A DNA stretch of 64,000 nt, from NCBI RefSeq assembly GCF_902859945.1, contig NZ_CADIKL010000034.1:1-64000 (forward strand), in the 5' to 3' direction. The notes under the pieces were generated by a model. It did not search any database. It was not told the DNA's origin and was given only the letters and a program-made list of their open reading frames with translations. The translations under genes and the position numbers were made by a program. Every line of letters starts with the position of its first letter. Positions within the stretch are counted from its first letter, which is position 1. Origin of the DNA: Paraburkholderia caffeinitolerans. Its GTDB lineage: Bacteria > Pseudomonadota > Gammaproteobacteria > Burkholderiales > Burkholderiaceae. Below, in pieces: positions 27,001-34,966 of this stretch.

Positions 27001-27417
27001 CTGGCCTGCTGCAAGCAGCGTGCGGACGGCCTCATTGCAGCCTTGCCGAAGAACGTCGTTGTGCGGACCCAGCGGAGCGACACGGGTACACAGGTTGTCG
27101 GCTAAGGGGCTGTGATCCGCGTGGTATGGGTCGTTGGCGCGCAGGTCGAGTATGAGGTTGGCGGCCATGAGCTCGCTGCGGCGCTCGAGCACCGCATCGA
27201 CGATACCTTGCGCGTAGATGCGCGCGAGTTGTTCCTGTGCCCGCAGCGAGTCACTCAGCCGCACGAGGAAGATCGCACCGGCGCCCGCGAACGTGACGAG
27301 CACGAGAAGCAGCACCACGATCGAGAAGACGCGCCGCTCGCGCAGCAGGTTTTTCTCAACGGAATCGAAGGTGCGTAGCGGCGAATCGTTGTATCGGGGT
27401 GTTGCCGGCTTCTTCAT
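24049..27417 (-). CDS. Hybrid sensor histidine kinase with receiver and Hpt domains
   Basis: A 1122-residue inner-membrane phosphorelay kinase of BvgS/EvgS style. Order: transmembrane helix (about residues 32-52), periplasmic sensor domain, second helix (about 335-355), PAS-like domain, HisKA with MSHEIRTPLS (His509), HATPase with NNLLNNALKFT, DTGVGI and GTGLGLSI, receiver with phospho-Asp in LTDIDMPDMNG (Asp919), and a C-terminal Hpt-like domain with LLHRTSGTL (His1053). The ATG overlaps the stop of the response regulator gene by four bases, so the two are one signalling unit. The signal is unknown. Confidence 0.92.
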   Translation of the reverse strand: MKKPATPRYNDSPLRTFDSVEKNLLRERRVFSIVVLLLVLVTFAGAGAIFLVRLSDSLRAQEQLARIYAQGIVDAVLERRSELMAANLILDLRANDPYHADHSPLADNLCTRVAPLGPHNDVLRQGCNEAVRTLLAAGQRPSIAMISVADGAAYWYIGPPAAESANKDRPPPMPAAMIVEAVLNQYRAAKLDPLEAAREKRVVWLAMPATAMNDSPEMIGASLVAKGSRIYAVALTHIALKDLLQPARQGLSIPDAIFFDSFGVPLASSGKSVDAQLLDRKLPEREDGVFHWVVGYGWALRLAPLAADFGRLVFVLPPGQQAHKMAGELLLVGAITAAALGLLFAMYRHWNYRFLVVTYEEASRALESEMLNHLLVHVTPVGLCIVRRETLEIIVSNPIAREVLGLAQEDACLPQALRAALAARPDEQDRATGETGLFQIPLTLNRTGSNPVSLEITYAPAEVRHEAVLFCAIVDVTEHHHSNQLLRQAKLASDAAAKAKLAFFASMSHEIRTPLSSLVGNIELIAMGPLQAEQRERVRAMQVSAEGLMQVVNDVLDFSKIDIGAMSIAEEPGSLVELLEHLATSHAREASKRGLTLHAVFDRHIPAELYFDPVRLAQIVNNLLNNALKFTHSGKIVLRARWSDEGLEIEVSDTGVGIREDERHRLFQPFSQAAPNRLARARGTGLGLSICAKLCELMGGRIMLDSMVGIGTRVTVQLPLKAVSHGNETCESMGLPPNRTAVLLRASEHHEALLNQFDWSASTPVAMSDLSEPVERETFDCLMVTEEFDPVEVLAWWPTAASIVWLKQQGPLLATTRADGGQDVSIYSRTGIHAALLAAISGTPRLAAGAKRSADGQVSAAPGEPLAGLRMLVAEDNPLNRSLLRDQLSMLGAKVLEAGNGHEALAMLANTRVDVVLTDIDMPDMNGFELLREMSRRALQMPVYAVSASTRPEDIAEGRAMGFADYFTKPVPLAVLASALRGKATTAAEAAHLDERLQEPDPCARSGTHENPEIPQVPAGYALAFLDQTEADMRSYRSAIADQDRTRLERLLHRTSGTLSVLEPSQLLALCEDLRLYLTEIEHWDDETRLQSEFILQSLTQMCRLASADARHPDRPHSRHVL

Positions 27418-28082
27418 GCAAGGCCGTTCTCGCGAGCGTAGGCGATGAGGTCAGCGTTGTTGGCGATGTTGAGCTTTAGCATGGCTGACCGTTTCTGGGC
27501 CGCGACGGTCGCGAGGGAGCGATGAAAACCGGCGGCGATTTTCGTCAGCGAGTCGCCACTCGCGAACATGCGCACGACCTCGAGTTCCTTGGGAGAGAGC
27601 AGGCGGGTACTGGCGCCGGGGCGTCCGCCGGCGCTGGCGATCCGGTTGGCAATCGCCTCGGAGAGATGCGTGCCGCCGCTTTCCGAAAGGGCGTCGAGGC
27701 AGATCCGCCGCAGGATTTCGGGATCCTCGGCTTTCCCGACAATTCCGCCGACCCCCTCGGCCTGAATGCAGGCGAGCAGCCCCGGATTGGTGAGCATGGT
27801 GAAAACGACGATGGGCATCTGCGGAAAACGGCTTCTGATCCGCTGGATCATGCGCAGACCGTCGTCGTTGCCTTGCTCGCGCTCCATCGAGAAGTCGGTG
27901 ACCACGAGGTCGAAGCGTTGCCGCTCGAGCGCTTCGAGAAGTTCGTTGCCCGACTGGCACATCGCGACCTCCTGAAGCCTGAGCGGACCCAGAACGTCCT
28001 TGATCGCCAGCCGTATCATCGGATGGTCGTCAGCAATCGCGACCGACAACGCACGGGAAAGTGGTGCTTGTGTCATCGGCAT
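27414..28082 (-). CDS. NarL/FixJ-type response regulator
   Basis: A 222-residue two-domain regulator. The receiver domain has the acidic pair in IADDHPMIR and the phospho-acceptor in LVVTDFSMER. The C-terminal LuxR-type helix-turn-helix reads LSPKELEVVRMFASGDSLTKIA. Its partner is the hybrid kinase translated from the overlapping downstream gene. The ATG at 28082 is used because the upstream open frame lacks a ribosome site; a second ATG two codons later is equally good. Likely targets are the neighbouring EAL gene and the divergent efflux set (inference). Confidence 0.92.
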   Translation of the reverse strand: MPMTQAPLSRALSVAIADDHPMIRLAIKDVLGPLRLQEVAMCQSGNELLEALERQRFDLVVTDFSMEREQGNDDGLRMIQRIRSRFPQMPIVVFTMLTNPGLLACIQAEGVGGIVGKAEDPEILRRICLDALSESGGTHLSEAIANRIASAGGRPGASTRLLSPKELEVVRMFASGDSLTKIAAGFHRSLATVAAQKRSAMLKLNIANNADLIAYARENGLA

Positions 28083-28344
28083 GTTCCCCACGCAATGAAG
28101 ACGTGCGGTGCATGGGGCCATACGGCGGCAACGATATTTCGAAAAATTACAATCACGGCAAATAGTTTCATGTGCGGACCAGAGGCTGATGGCCACTAAC
28201 CGCAAGGGCGTTCGACGGCGTTTGGCCGGTCGGGCGCGTTTTTGAGAAAGTGGAGTTTAGCCGAGTAACGCATTCTTCCGTGCTTACGACTGCAGCGTAT
28301 TTTTGAGGGACAAAAGAACGTGAATTGGGTGCGTGTGCGTTTAT

Positions 28345-29268
28345 TCACCCAGAGAGCTTGTTCATGGCGGCAAAGGACGTCCATCGCTTTTCCTCGCCGC
28401 CTCGCTTCGATGTTCCACCGCCGGACCCTGGCAGCCAGGAAAGGATTGCCTCGCCGGAGACCGGGCTCGAAATCAGGCTGCCTTGAACGTCGAGATTGGC
28501 GAATTGGCGAAGCCACGCGAGTTGGGCATCGCTCTGCACACCATCGACGGCTATCGAGATTCCCAGGTCGCGAGCGAGACTTGCCACGCTCGTCAGTATC
28601 GCGCTGGCAATTCGGTCATCTGGCAGTGCGCTTGTGAATCGGCGGCCAAATTTGAGCCCGCTGATCGGCAGCGCAATGAGGCTCGATAGCGTCGAATGTT
28701 CCATGCCGAAGTCGTCGAGCACGACCGCGACGCCGATGCGCCGCAAGTCCGACAGCCGCTCGATGAGCGTCCGGGTAATGTTCCGGTCCCTTGGCTCCGG
28801 CATTTCGAATTTCACGCATTCCGGCCGTATGGCGTGACGCCGGATGCAGCCCATGACCATAGGGGTGAAGTCTTTCGCGACTAGTTGCTCGAGCGAAATG
28901 TCGATCGACAGCGCTACGCCGTCCGGCGTGTGGCGCTGCCATCGAGCGAGGTTGGCACATCCGAGTTCGAAAATGGTTTCGAACACCGGGGGCGGCGAGC
29001 TTGCCTGATGCCCGAGTGGCGCAGCGCCTCTTTCAGACAGGGGAGCATTGGGCCGATCACTCCAGGCGGCGATGGCTTCGGCGCCGGTCAATGCGCCAGA
29101 ACGCGCCGAGACGATCGCCTGGTAGGCGACCCGCAACTCGCCCTGCAAAGCGGGGTTCGATGGCGATGGAGGGTCTTTGCCAATCAGTTTGGTATCCAGA
29201 ACATTGGGTTTCCTCTTGTCGCGCCACAAGCAACTCATCATGCCCGTCTCCCCCGTTGTGAATTCCAT
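28345..29268 (-). CDS. EAL-domain protein, probably degenerate
   Basis: A 307-residue cytosolic protein with one EAL-type fold (about residues 45-285). Compared with active c-di-GMP phosphodiesterases, EAL reads EAI, the DDFG pair is kept, but K-x-D-x-x-F is KFGRRF (the Asp is lost) and EGVET reads DGVQS. Several metal or catalytic ligands are therefore missing, suggesting a nucleotide-sensing or protein-interaction role rather than hydrolysis. The start at 29268 follows CGGGAAACG. It lies upstream of the response regulator on the same strand, 262 bases away, and is divergent from the efflux genes. Confidence 0.78.
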   Translation of the reverse strand: MEFTTGETGMMSCLWRDKRKPNVLDTKLIGKDPPSPSNPALQGELRVAYQAIVSARSGALTGAEAIAAWSDRPNAPLSERGAAPLGHQASSPPPVFETIFELGCANLARWQRHTPDGVALSIDISLEQLVAKDFTPMVMGCIRRHAIRPECVKFEMPEPRDRNITRTLIERLSDLRRIGVAVVLDDFGMEHSTLSSLIALPISGLKFGRRFTSALPDDRIASAILTSVASLARDLGISIAVDGVQSDAQLAWLRQFANLDVQGSLISSPVSGEAILSWLPGSGGGTSKRGGEEKRWTSFAAMNKLSG

Positions 29269-29494
29269 CGTTTCCCGAAGATAGGGCACGTTCTCCGTCA
29301 AGGCTATCGTAGAAGTTAGAAACGCTTCGATGGCGCACTGGAAGTGCGATGCAAGGGGGTGCCCGCCGGGCAATTTCTGATTCCTGTGATAGCGAGTGGC
29401 GCTCGACGCGCATAAGTTTCCAACACTACTGCAGTGATTGACACGCGCATATCTCCGTGCGCGGTGTGCGCTCCATTGGAAGGGAACTTTACAC

Positions 29495-30082
29495 ATGAAC
29501 GGGAATGATCATGCCGCGGCCCCGAGAGAGGGCGCCAGTCTGTTCGCCCTCCTTTTGTCAGGAGGACGTCGCGCTATCGAACGAATGCGGACAAAGAAGG
29601 CTTTTCGGCGCGGCGACGCCGTGCGGGCAATTGCACACAGGCTCGCATTGACTGCCGTGCTGGCCGGAGCGGGCCACGCACAGGCGCAGAACGTTCACGA
29701 TGACGGATGGGCGCGCATCTCGCCGCGTTCCGGTTACGGGTTCGGGTTCTATATGGAGGCCGTGCGGCCCGCAGGCTCCACCGGCACGATGCCGGGCAAG
29801 TATGACCTGCTCTACAGGGACTGGGCGCAAAGCGCGCAGTCCGCTGCGCCGCTGAAAGCGCTCAATCATTCGCCAATGGTGCCGCCAATGGACACGCAGG
29901 CTGGCACGGTGCCGGGCGGCTTCGAGAGCACAGCCATGGCGACGCTTGCGCCTGGCTTGAACGGGGCCGTGCCGCTCATGGTCTTCGCGGGTTCCATATC
30001 GAACCGGTGCGTTGCGTACTACGCAGCCTGCGAGTCCAATCGCTTCATCCATGCGTCCGTTCTGAACCTGCACGCGCCTTGA
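29495..30082 (+). CDS. Exported hypothetical protein heading the efflux operon
   Basis: A 195-residue protein with a long basic N-terminus, then a signal-like stretch (AHRLALTAVLAGAGHAQAQN) ending near residue 67; the mature part is Gly/Ala/Pro-rich with two Cys near the C-terminus (NRCVAYYAACESN). No family recognised. AGGGAA precedes ATG 29495; a later ATG at 29585 would give a shorter leader. It is 54 bases upstream of the DUF3302 gene in the same direction, so it probably belongs to that envelope system. Confidence 0.6.
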   Translation: MNGNDHAAAPREGASLFALLLSGGRRAIERMRTKKAFRRGDAVRAIAHRLALTAVLAGAGHAQAQNVHDDGWARISPRSGYGFGFYMEAVRPAGSTGTMPGKYDLLYRDWAQSAQSAAPLKALNHSPMVPPMDTQAGTVPGGFESTAMATLAPGLNGAVPLMVFAGSISNRCVAYYAACESNRFIHASVLNLHAP

Positions 30083-30136
30083 TGCAGGGATCGCACGTCC
30101 AGAGAGGACTGCATCCATCTTTTTATACCGGAAACC

Positions 30137-30592
30137 ATGGCTAACTATTCGCGCATCAGTGATGCATTGCTCAAATCGAGTCGATATCTCGCGGCCGGCG
30201 CCGCGCTGCTGGAAATCAGTACTCCGTCCTTCGCCGCCGTGCCGCGTGGGGTGCTGGAGCACGCGGCCGACTTGATCTCCTGGATCGTTCTCGCCGTCGT
30301 GCCGGTTGCCGGCATCTACGTTTTCTGGATGCTGCACGTTTTGCCGGAAAAGGTAGCCAGAAAGAAGCAGCATCCGCAGAAAGAGGCCATTCACGCCCTT
30401 TGCTTGTTGTCGCTGTTCTTCGGCGGGCTCCTATGGCCGCTGGCCTGGCTATGGGCGCACACCAAGCCGGTTTTCTATCGGGCGGCGTATGGCACTGACA
30501 AAGCGCCACCGGACGAAGACGAGCCCCAGGTCGCCAAACGCCGCACGGGCGCCGTAACGAACGCACTGGCTAATGAGAAGGATGGGGTTTAG
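30137..30592 (+). CDS. DUF3302 inner-membrane protein (YiaW-like)
   Basis: A 151-residue membrane protein with two main helices: ISWIVLAVVPVAGIYVFW (about residues 52-69) and LLSLFFGGLLWPLAWLWA (about 95-112). The linker LHVLPEKVARKKQHPQKEAIH matches the DUF3302 signature of E. coli YiaW, which is always found with an HlyD-type adaptor (YiaV). The stop is immediately followed by the ATG of that adaptor gene here. The precise role in the pump is unknown in the family. Confidence 0.85.
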   Translation: MANYSRISDALLKSSRYLAAGAALLEISTPSFAAVPRGVLEHAADLISWIVLAVVPVAGIYVFWMLHVLPEKVARKKQHPQKEAIHALCLLSLFFGGLLWPLAWLWAHTKPVFYRAAYGTDKAPPDEDEPQVAKRRTGAVTNALANEKDGV

Positions 30593-31771
30593 ATGGAAAT
30601 CTTGATTCTGGGAATTTACGCATTCTGTGTATGGCTGGTCTTTTTCAAGTTCCAATGGCTGCCATGGAACACCATTTCCATGGTGGTCTCGTTCACAATT
30701 CCAATCGTTGCGCTTGCAACCATAGTCATGACGCTCAACGTGGTGGCGCCGTCCACTCACGAAGTCAGGGTCGTCGCCAAGGTGCTGCAAGTCGTGCCGC
30801 AGGTCAAGGGGCGCATCGTGGAGATTCCGGTTGAGGGCAATCGGCGCTACAGGAAAGGCGATGTCCTGCTGCGCATCGACCCGACGCCCTATGCGCTGGC
30901 GGTCGAGCAACTCGAAGCAAAGTTGCGCGCTGACGACGCAGCCGTTGCAGAGGCCGAGGCGTCGGCCCGTCAGTTGGCCGACTCCGTGCGCCGCGAAGCG
31001 GGCAAAGTCAGCACCGTGCAGGCGTCGCTGGCGCTGGCCCGGCAACGGTTGACGGAGCAGGACGCGCTGTTTGCAGCGGGGGCCGGGTCGAAGTTCGACC
31101 GCGACGATGCCATGGCGCGGCAGCGCGAGCTGGAAGGCCAGCTCGTGAGCGCCAAAGCAGAGGAAGACGCGGCGAAGGAGAAACTTTCCGCAAAAAGCCA
31201 GGGTGAGTTCGTTGCGATTGCGGCGGCACGCGCCCATCGGGCAGAAACCGCAAGCATGCTCGAAAACGCGAAGTGGCAGCTTGCGCAGACGGTCTACCGC
31301 GCACCGGCGGATGGCCAGGTCGTGAACCTGCAGGTTCGTGTCGGGACGATGCTGGTTCCGCTACCCCTTACACCCGCATTCAGCTTCGTCGAGGATGACC
31401 AGGAACTGGTCGCGTTCTATGACCAGAACGAGCTGTACAACGTGCGCGAGGGGGATCTCGCGGAGGTTTATCTGCCGACGAATCCCGGAGCGATTCTGGA
31501 GGCGAAAGTGGATTCGATTGTCTGGGCGCAGTCGCAAGGTCAATTCGCGCAAAGCGGCTTGTTGCCCAACACTGGCGCGGCAGCCGTGAGCGCGAATCGT
31601 TTCGCGGTCAAGCTGGCGCTGCGTGGCGAATCGAAAGGACGTGTGCTGCCGGTGGGAGCGGTCGGGGCGGGCGCGATATATACGGAGCACGTGGAGCCGA
31701 TTCAGATCATTCGCATGGTGTTCCTGCGTGTCAGTTCCAAGTTGAACTACCTCGTTCTCAAGCTGCATTAA
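30593..31771 (+). CDS. HlyD-family membrane-fusion (periplasmic adaptor) protein, YiaV-like
   Basis: A 392-residue adaptor. Two N-terminal helices (IYAFCVWLVFFKFQWL and a second near residue 40) anchor it. Then come a biotinyl-lipoyl-like half (VVPQVKGRIVEIPVEGNRRYRKGDVL), a long alpha-helical hairpin rich in Ala/Glu/Gln (about residues 105-215), the returning lipoyl half (YRAPADGQVVNL) and a beta-barrel domain. Such proteins link an inner-membrane component to a TolC-type channel, which is encoded 10 bases downstream. No conventional MFS or RND pump gene is present. Confidence 0.9.
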   Translation: MEILILGIYAFCVWLVFFKFQWLPWNTISMVVSFTIPIVALATIVMTLNVVAPSTHEVRVVAKVLQVVPQVKGRIVEIPVEGNRRYRKGDVLLRIDPTPYALAVEQLEAKLRADDAAVAEAEASARQLADSVRREAGKVSTVQASLALARQRLTEQDALFAAGAGSKFDRDDAMARQRELEGQLVSAKAEEDAAKEKLSAKSQGEFVAIAAARAHRAETASMLENAKWQLAQTVYRAPADGQVVNLQVRVGTMLVPLPLTPAFSFVEDDQELVAFYDQNELYNVREGDLAEVYLPTNPGAILEAKVDSIVWAQSQGQFAQSGLLPNTGAAAVSANRFAVKLALRGESKGRVLPVGAVGAGAIYTEHVEPIQIIRMVFLRVSSKLNYLVLKLH

Positions 31772-31781
31772 AGGACTCGTT

Positions 31782-33224
31782 GTGACGTATTCGATGCGAA
31801 AAAATGCGCTGTTCCTTCTGCTCGCGATTCAATTCGGATTACTGTCCGGATGCGCGCTCGAGAAACCACCTGCGGCCTCCGAGCTTGCCAGCCATGCAAT
31901 TCCGGCGTCTGACGATCATCGGCAGTGGGTCAACGGCGCCGTAATGGGCGACCCCACCGACGGCTGGCTGGCCAGTTTCAACGATGCTCAACTGAACCGG
32001 CTGGTGCGCGAAGCAATGACCCATAACGGCGATCTTGCGCTAGCCGCCATTCGGGTCCAGCAGGCCGAGTCGCTAGTGGCTGAGCAGAGCAGCGGTCTCC
32101 TTCCCGCTGCGGGGGTGAAGGGGCGGGTGGGTGAATCCGAGTCGCAGTATCTTTCCGTTGGCGTGAGCTGGGAACTCGACCTCTGGGGGCGCATCCGTGC
32201 GCAGGCCCGGGCGGCGCGCTCCGAGCATGCTGCCTCGGAGGCCGATTATGTCTGGGCGCAGCGCGTGATCGCGGCCACGACGGCGAAGGCCTGGTTTGCG
32301 CTCATCAAGTGCACGCAACTCGAAAGCAAGCTGCAGCAGATCGTCGACGCGCAGGCGGAGATCGTGAAGATCGAAGATCACCGTGTGGCGATCGGCGCTG
32401 CGCCGCAAACGGAGGTTGAGGACGCGCGAAACAAGTTGAGGGTTCGTCAGGATGCCCTCATCCAGGCCACGCTCGCCAAAAACCGCGCCGCGCAGGCAAT
32501 GGAATTGCTGCTGGGCCGCTATCCGGGCGGCGAAATTCAAGCGGAGCAGGACATGCCGACGTTGCCTGCGGCCCCGCCGGCGGGCTTGCCCGCAAGCCTC
32601 GTCGAGCGCAGGCCCGATATGGTCGCGGCTTCACAGCGTGTCGCGGCGGCGTTCGACCAGCGGCAATCGGCGCAGGCCGCGCGTCTGCCCGATATCTCGA
32701 TCAATGCGGCGATTACGGGAATTCGCAGCAACGTGCTGACGCTCATGGACTCCAGCAGTCCGGTAAAGGGCGTGAGCGCCACGCTGCTGGCGCCCATCTT
32801 TACCGGCGGCAGGCTCAAGGCTCAGGCGGACTATTACACGCAGGCGCAAAAGGCGGCGATGGTCGCTTATGGCAATTGTGCGCTGGCAGCGCTAAGCGAA
32901 GTCGAAGCGGGTCTTCAGGCAGAAACGCGTTATGCCGCGCGCGTCACGCAGTTGCAGGCGCGCGTGGACGAGAGCCAGACGCTGCTGGGCAGGCAAGAGG
33001 CGCGCGCAACGATTGGGTCGGTCGATCGGCGCAGTGTGTTGGAAAACCGGCAAGCGTTGTTGCTGGCGCAGAAGGATCTCGTCGATGTACGCGGCGATCA
33101 ACTTGATCAACGTGTCGATTTGCTGCTCGCACTGGGTGGCGACTGGCAGCGCTCGGGTGTTGCCGGCACGAATGCGGGTGACTTCGCGCTTGCGGATGCG
33201 CCGGCTTCTAACGTCGCGCATTGA
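31782..33224 (+). CDS. TolC/NodT-type outer-membrane efflux lipoprotein
   Basis: A 480-residue outer-membrane channel. The leader ends in a lipobox (FGLLSGC), then come two OEP repeats with the characteristic VEQQAD/RV-type helices: GWLASFNDAQLNRLVREA, ALAAIRVQQAE, SWELDLWGRIRAQARAA, and VERRPDMVAASQRVAAAF in the second half. It starts at GTG 31782 with AAGGA upstream; an ATG four codons later is less well spaced. It forms the exit duct for the HlyD adaptor encoded immediately before. Confidence 0.92.
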   Translation: MTYSMRKNALFLLLAIQFGLLSGCALEKPPAASELASHAIPASDDHRQWVNGAVMGDPTDGWLASFNDAQLNRLVREAMTHNGDLALAAIRVQQAESLVAEQSSGLLPAAGVKGRVGESESQYLSVGVSWELDLWGRIRAQARAARSEHAASEADYVWAQRVIAATTAKAWFALIKCTQLESKLQQIVDAQAEIVKIEDHRVAIGAAPQTEVEDARNKLRVRQDALIQATLAKNRAAQAMELLLGRYPGGEIQAEQDMPTLPAAPPAGLPASLVERRPDMVAASQRVAAAFDQRQSAQAARLPDISINAAITGIRSNVLTLMDSSSPVKGVSATLLAPIFTGGRLKAQADYYTQAQKAAMVAYGNCALAALSEVEAGLQAETRYAARVTQLQARVDESQTLLGRQEARATIGSVDRRSVLENRQALLLAQKDLVDVRGDQLDQRVDLLLALGGDWQRSGVAGTNAGDFALADAPASNVAH

Positions 33225-33228
33225 CGGA

Positions 33229-34218
33229 ATGATGCGAATGGAGATGTTCAGCGCGGCGATTGCGGCCGTAATACTGGGGCTGTGCTTTACGTCCCAGGCG
33301 AAAGCACAGGAGTTTTCCCTGTTTGGCGGCGGTTCGCGCGCCAGCAACATCAATACCTATACGTGGGCCTTCAATTATCAGGAAGGTCTCGGCAAGGACT
33401 TCGCGGCGAGCTTCACATGGCTCAACGAAGGGCACATTCCGAATCATCACCGCGATGGCCAACTGGTCCAGCTCTGGGCGCGAATGCCGGTGGGCAGCCC
33501 GCAGTTCGTGGTGCAGGCCGGTATCGGACCGTATCGCTACTTCGATACGACCACCGCCGACCAGGGCGGCAGCTATTCGGACGTGCACGGCTGGGGCGTG
33601 GTGTACAGCCTGCGCGGGTCCTGGTACGCATCCAACCGGTGGGTTACGCAATTGCAACTGAACCGCGTGCACGTGCAGCGCGGCCCGGATTCCACTGGCG
33701 TGATGCTCGGTGTCGGTTACCAGCTTGATGCGCCCGATACGCCGGGGCCGCGCGACTGGGCGGCTGGCTCGGCGAAGAAAACGACCCATAACGAAGTCAC
33801 CCTGTACCTTGGCAAGACCATCGTCAACTCCACGAGCTCGCCGGATGCCTTTGGCGGTGCCATTGAATATCGCCGGGGCCTCACGAAATATGTGGACTGG
33901 ACGGTCGGCTATATGTACGAAGGCAGCAGCGCAATCGCCCGCCGCAATGGCGTTGCCAGCCAGCTTTGGCTCACACGCGCGTTCCTCAACGACGCGGTGA
34001 CGCTTGGCGTAGGCGCCGGCGCGTACTACGCGATCAATGAAAACGAGAACAGCGCCTCGCCGGGGCCGGGCGCCGGTAAATTTTCGGGGCTCGTCACGAT
34101 TGCCGGTTCGTACCGCTTCAGCACGAACTGGGATGCACGGCTCGAATGGAATCGCGTGGTGACGAGCTATAACCGCGACACCGACGTCATTTTGGCCGGT
34201 ATTGGCTACCGATGGTGA
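33229..34218 (+). CDS. Outer-membrane beta-barrel protein of unknown function
   Basis: A 329-residue exported protein: signal peptide (AAIAAVILGLCFTSQAKAQ), then alternating polar/hydrophobic strands rich in aromatic residues, ending in Trp (GIGYRW), as in OmpA/OmpX-like barrels. Repeated pattern pieces such as VQAGIGPYRYF, VMLGVGYQL and VTLGVGAGAYYA support a barrel of 10-14 strands. It follows the TolC-type gene by four bases, so it completes the efflux operon. A lone barrel plus adaptor suggests envelope remodelling or export of a lipid or polymer, but this is open. Confidence 0.7.
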   Translation: MMRMEMFSAAIAAVILGLCFTSQAKAQEFSLFGGGSRASNINTYTWAFNYQEGLGKDFAASFTWLNEGHIPNHHRDGQLVQLWARMPVGSPQFVVQAGIGPYRYFDTTTADQGGSYSDVHGWGVVYSLRGSWYASNRWVTQLQLNRVHVQRGPDSTGVMLGVGYQLDAPDTPGPRDWAAGSAKKTTHNEVTLYLGKTIVNSTSSPDAFGGAIEYRRGLTKYVDWTVGYMYEGSSAIARRNGVASQLWLTRAFLNDAVTLGVGAGAYYAINENENSASPGPGAGKFSGLVTIAGSYRFSTNWDARLEWNRVVTSYNRDTDVILAGIGYRW

Positions 34219-34633
34219 GCAAAATCGCGGATGTGATGCGGGCCGCTGCATCGTTTCACCGCTGCTTGATCTTTTTCGACCGGTGCCTATTCTCATGAAT
34301 GTATGCACGGTAATTTCCAGACGCGTGTTCGTGTCCTTCAGTGACGCAGGATAAAAGCAATCATCCTCACGCAGACTCAATGCAAATGGCTTTCGGGTGC
34401 GCTATCCGACCGGGTCGATGATAAATAGTAAGCAAACCTATATAAAAATCGATCGGAATTATTGACCTGCTTGCGCCGGCATCACGCCTGGATTTTCTTG
34501 AGGGATACGTTTATCGGCGAGCGAGGAACGACCCTACCCGTCCTCATTTGAGCGATCTTTGTGCATCCCGGTCGACGGCCGTGCGGCAGCCGGAAAACGA
34601 AGGCAAGGTAGTGAACCGTAACAGGAGGTTGCC
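34219..34633. other. Intergenic stretch after the efflux operon
   Basis: 415 bases with no recognisable gene and a relatively AT-rich centre (about 34400-34470). It must hold the promoter for the 34634-38814 group, but no boxes can be assigned. The ribosome site ACAGGAGGTTGCC directly precedes the next ATG. Confidence 0.45.
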
Positions 34634-34966
34634 ATGGCCGGTTCAGGACGGCGCGGCGGTTCCCGTGGCAGAGACGAAGACCATGATCATGACGATCACG
34701 AGCCGGAAGGCCCCGATGAAAACGGTTCGTCCGGCGAGGGCGAGGAATACGACGATCCCGCGGAGCATCTCGAAATAGAACGACGCCGGTTCGCTGGCGG
34801 TCTGCCGCCGACGCCGGAGTTGTATGCGTTGGCGCGCGAACAATGGTACCGATTGCCCGGCGTCCTCGCGAGGCCCTCCATGGACCCAGTGATCGGAGCA
34901 CCGGCTTCCGGTGACTCGCCGCCCACGGGTCAGGTCAATCCGGACGAGCAGGAGCCGAAACAATGA
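34634..34966 (+). CDS. Acidic, low-complexity hypothetical protein
   Basis: A 110-residue soluble protein with a very acidic His/Asp/Glu-rich first half (RDEDHDHDDHEPEGPDE) followed by a more ordered segment (PPTPELYALAREQWYRLPG). No signal or helix spanning a membrane. The His/Asp cluster could bind divalent metal. Ribosome site AGGAGG is seven bases from the ATG. Its stop overlaps the start of the large Asp-box protein by four bases (ATGA), so the two are translationally coupled and probably act together. Confidence 0.75.
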   Translation: MAGSGRRGGSRGRDEDHDHDDHEPEGPDENGSSGEGEEYDDPAEHLEIERRRFAGGLPPTPELYALAREQWYRLPGVLARPSMDPVIGAPASGDSPPTGQVNPDEQEPKQ

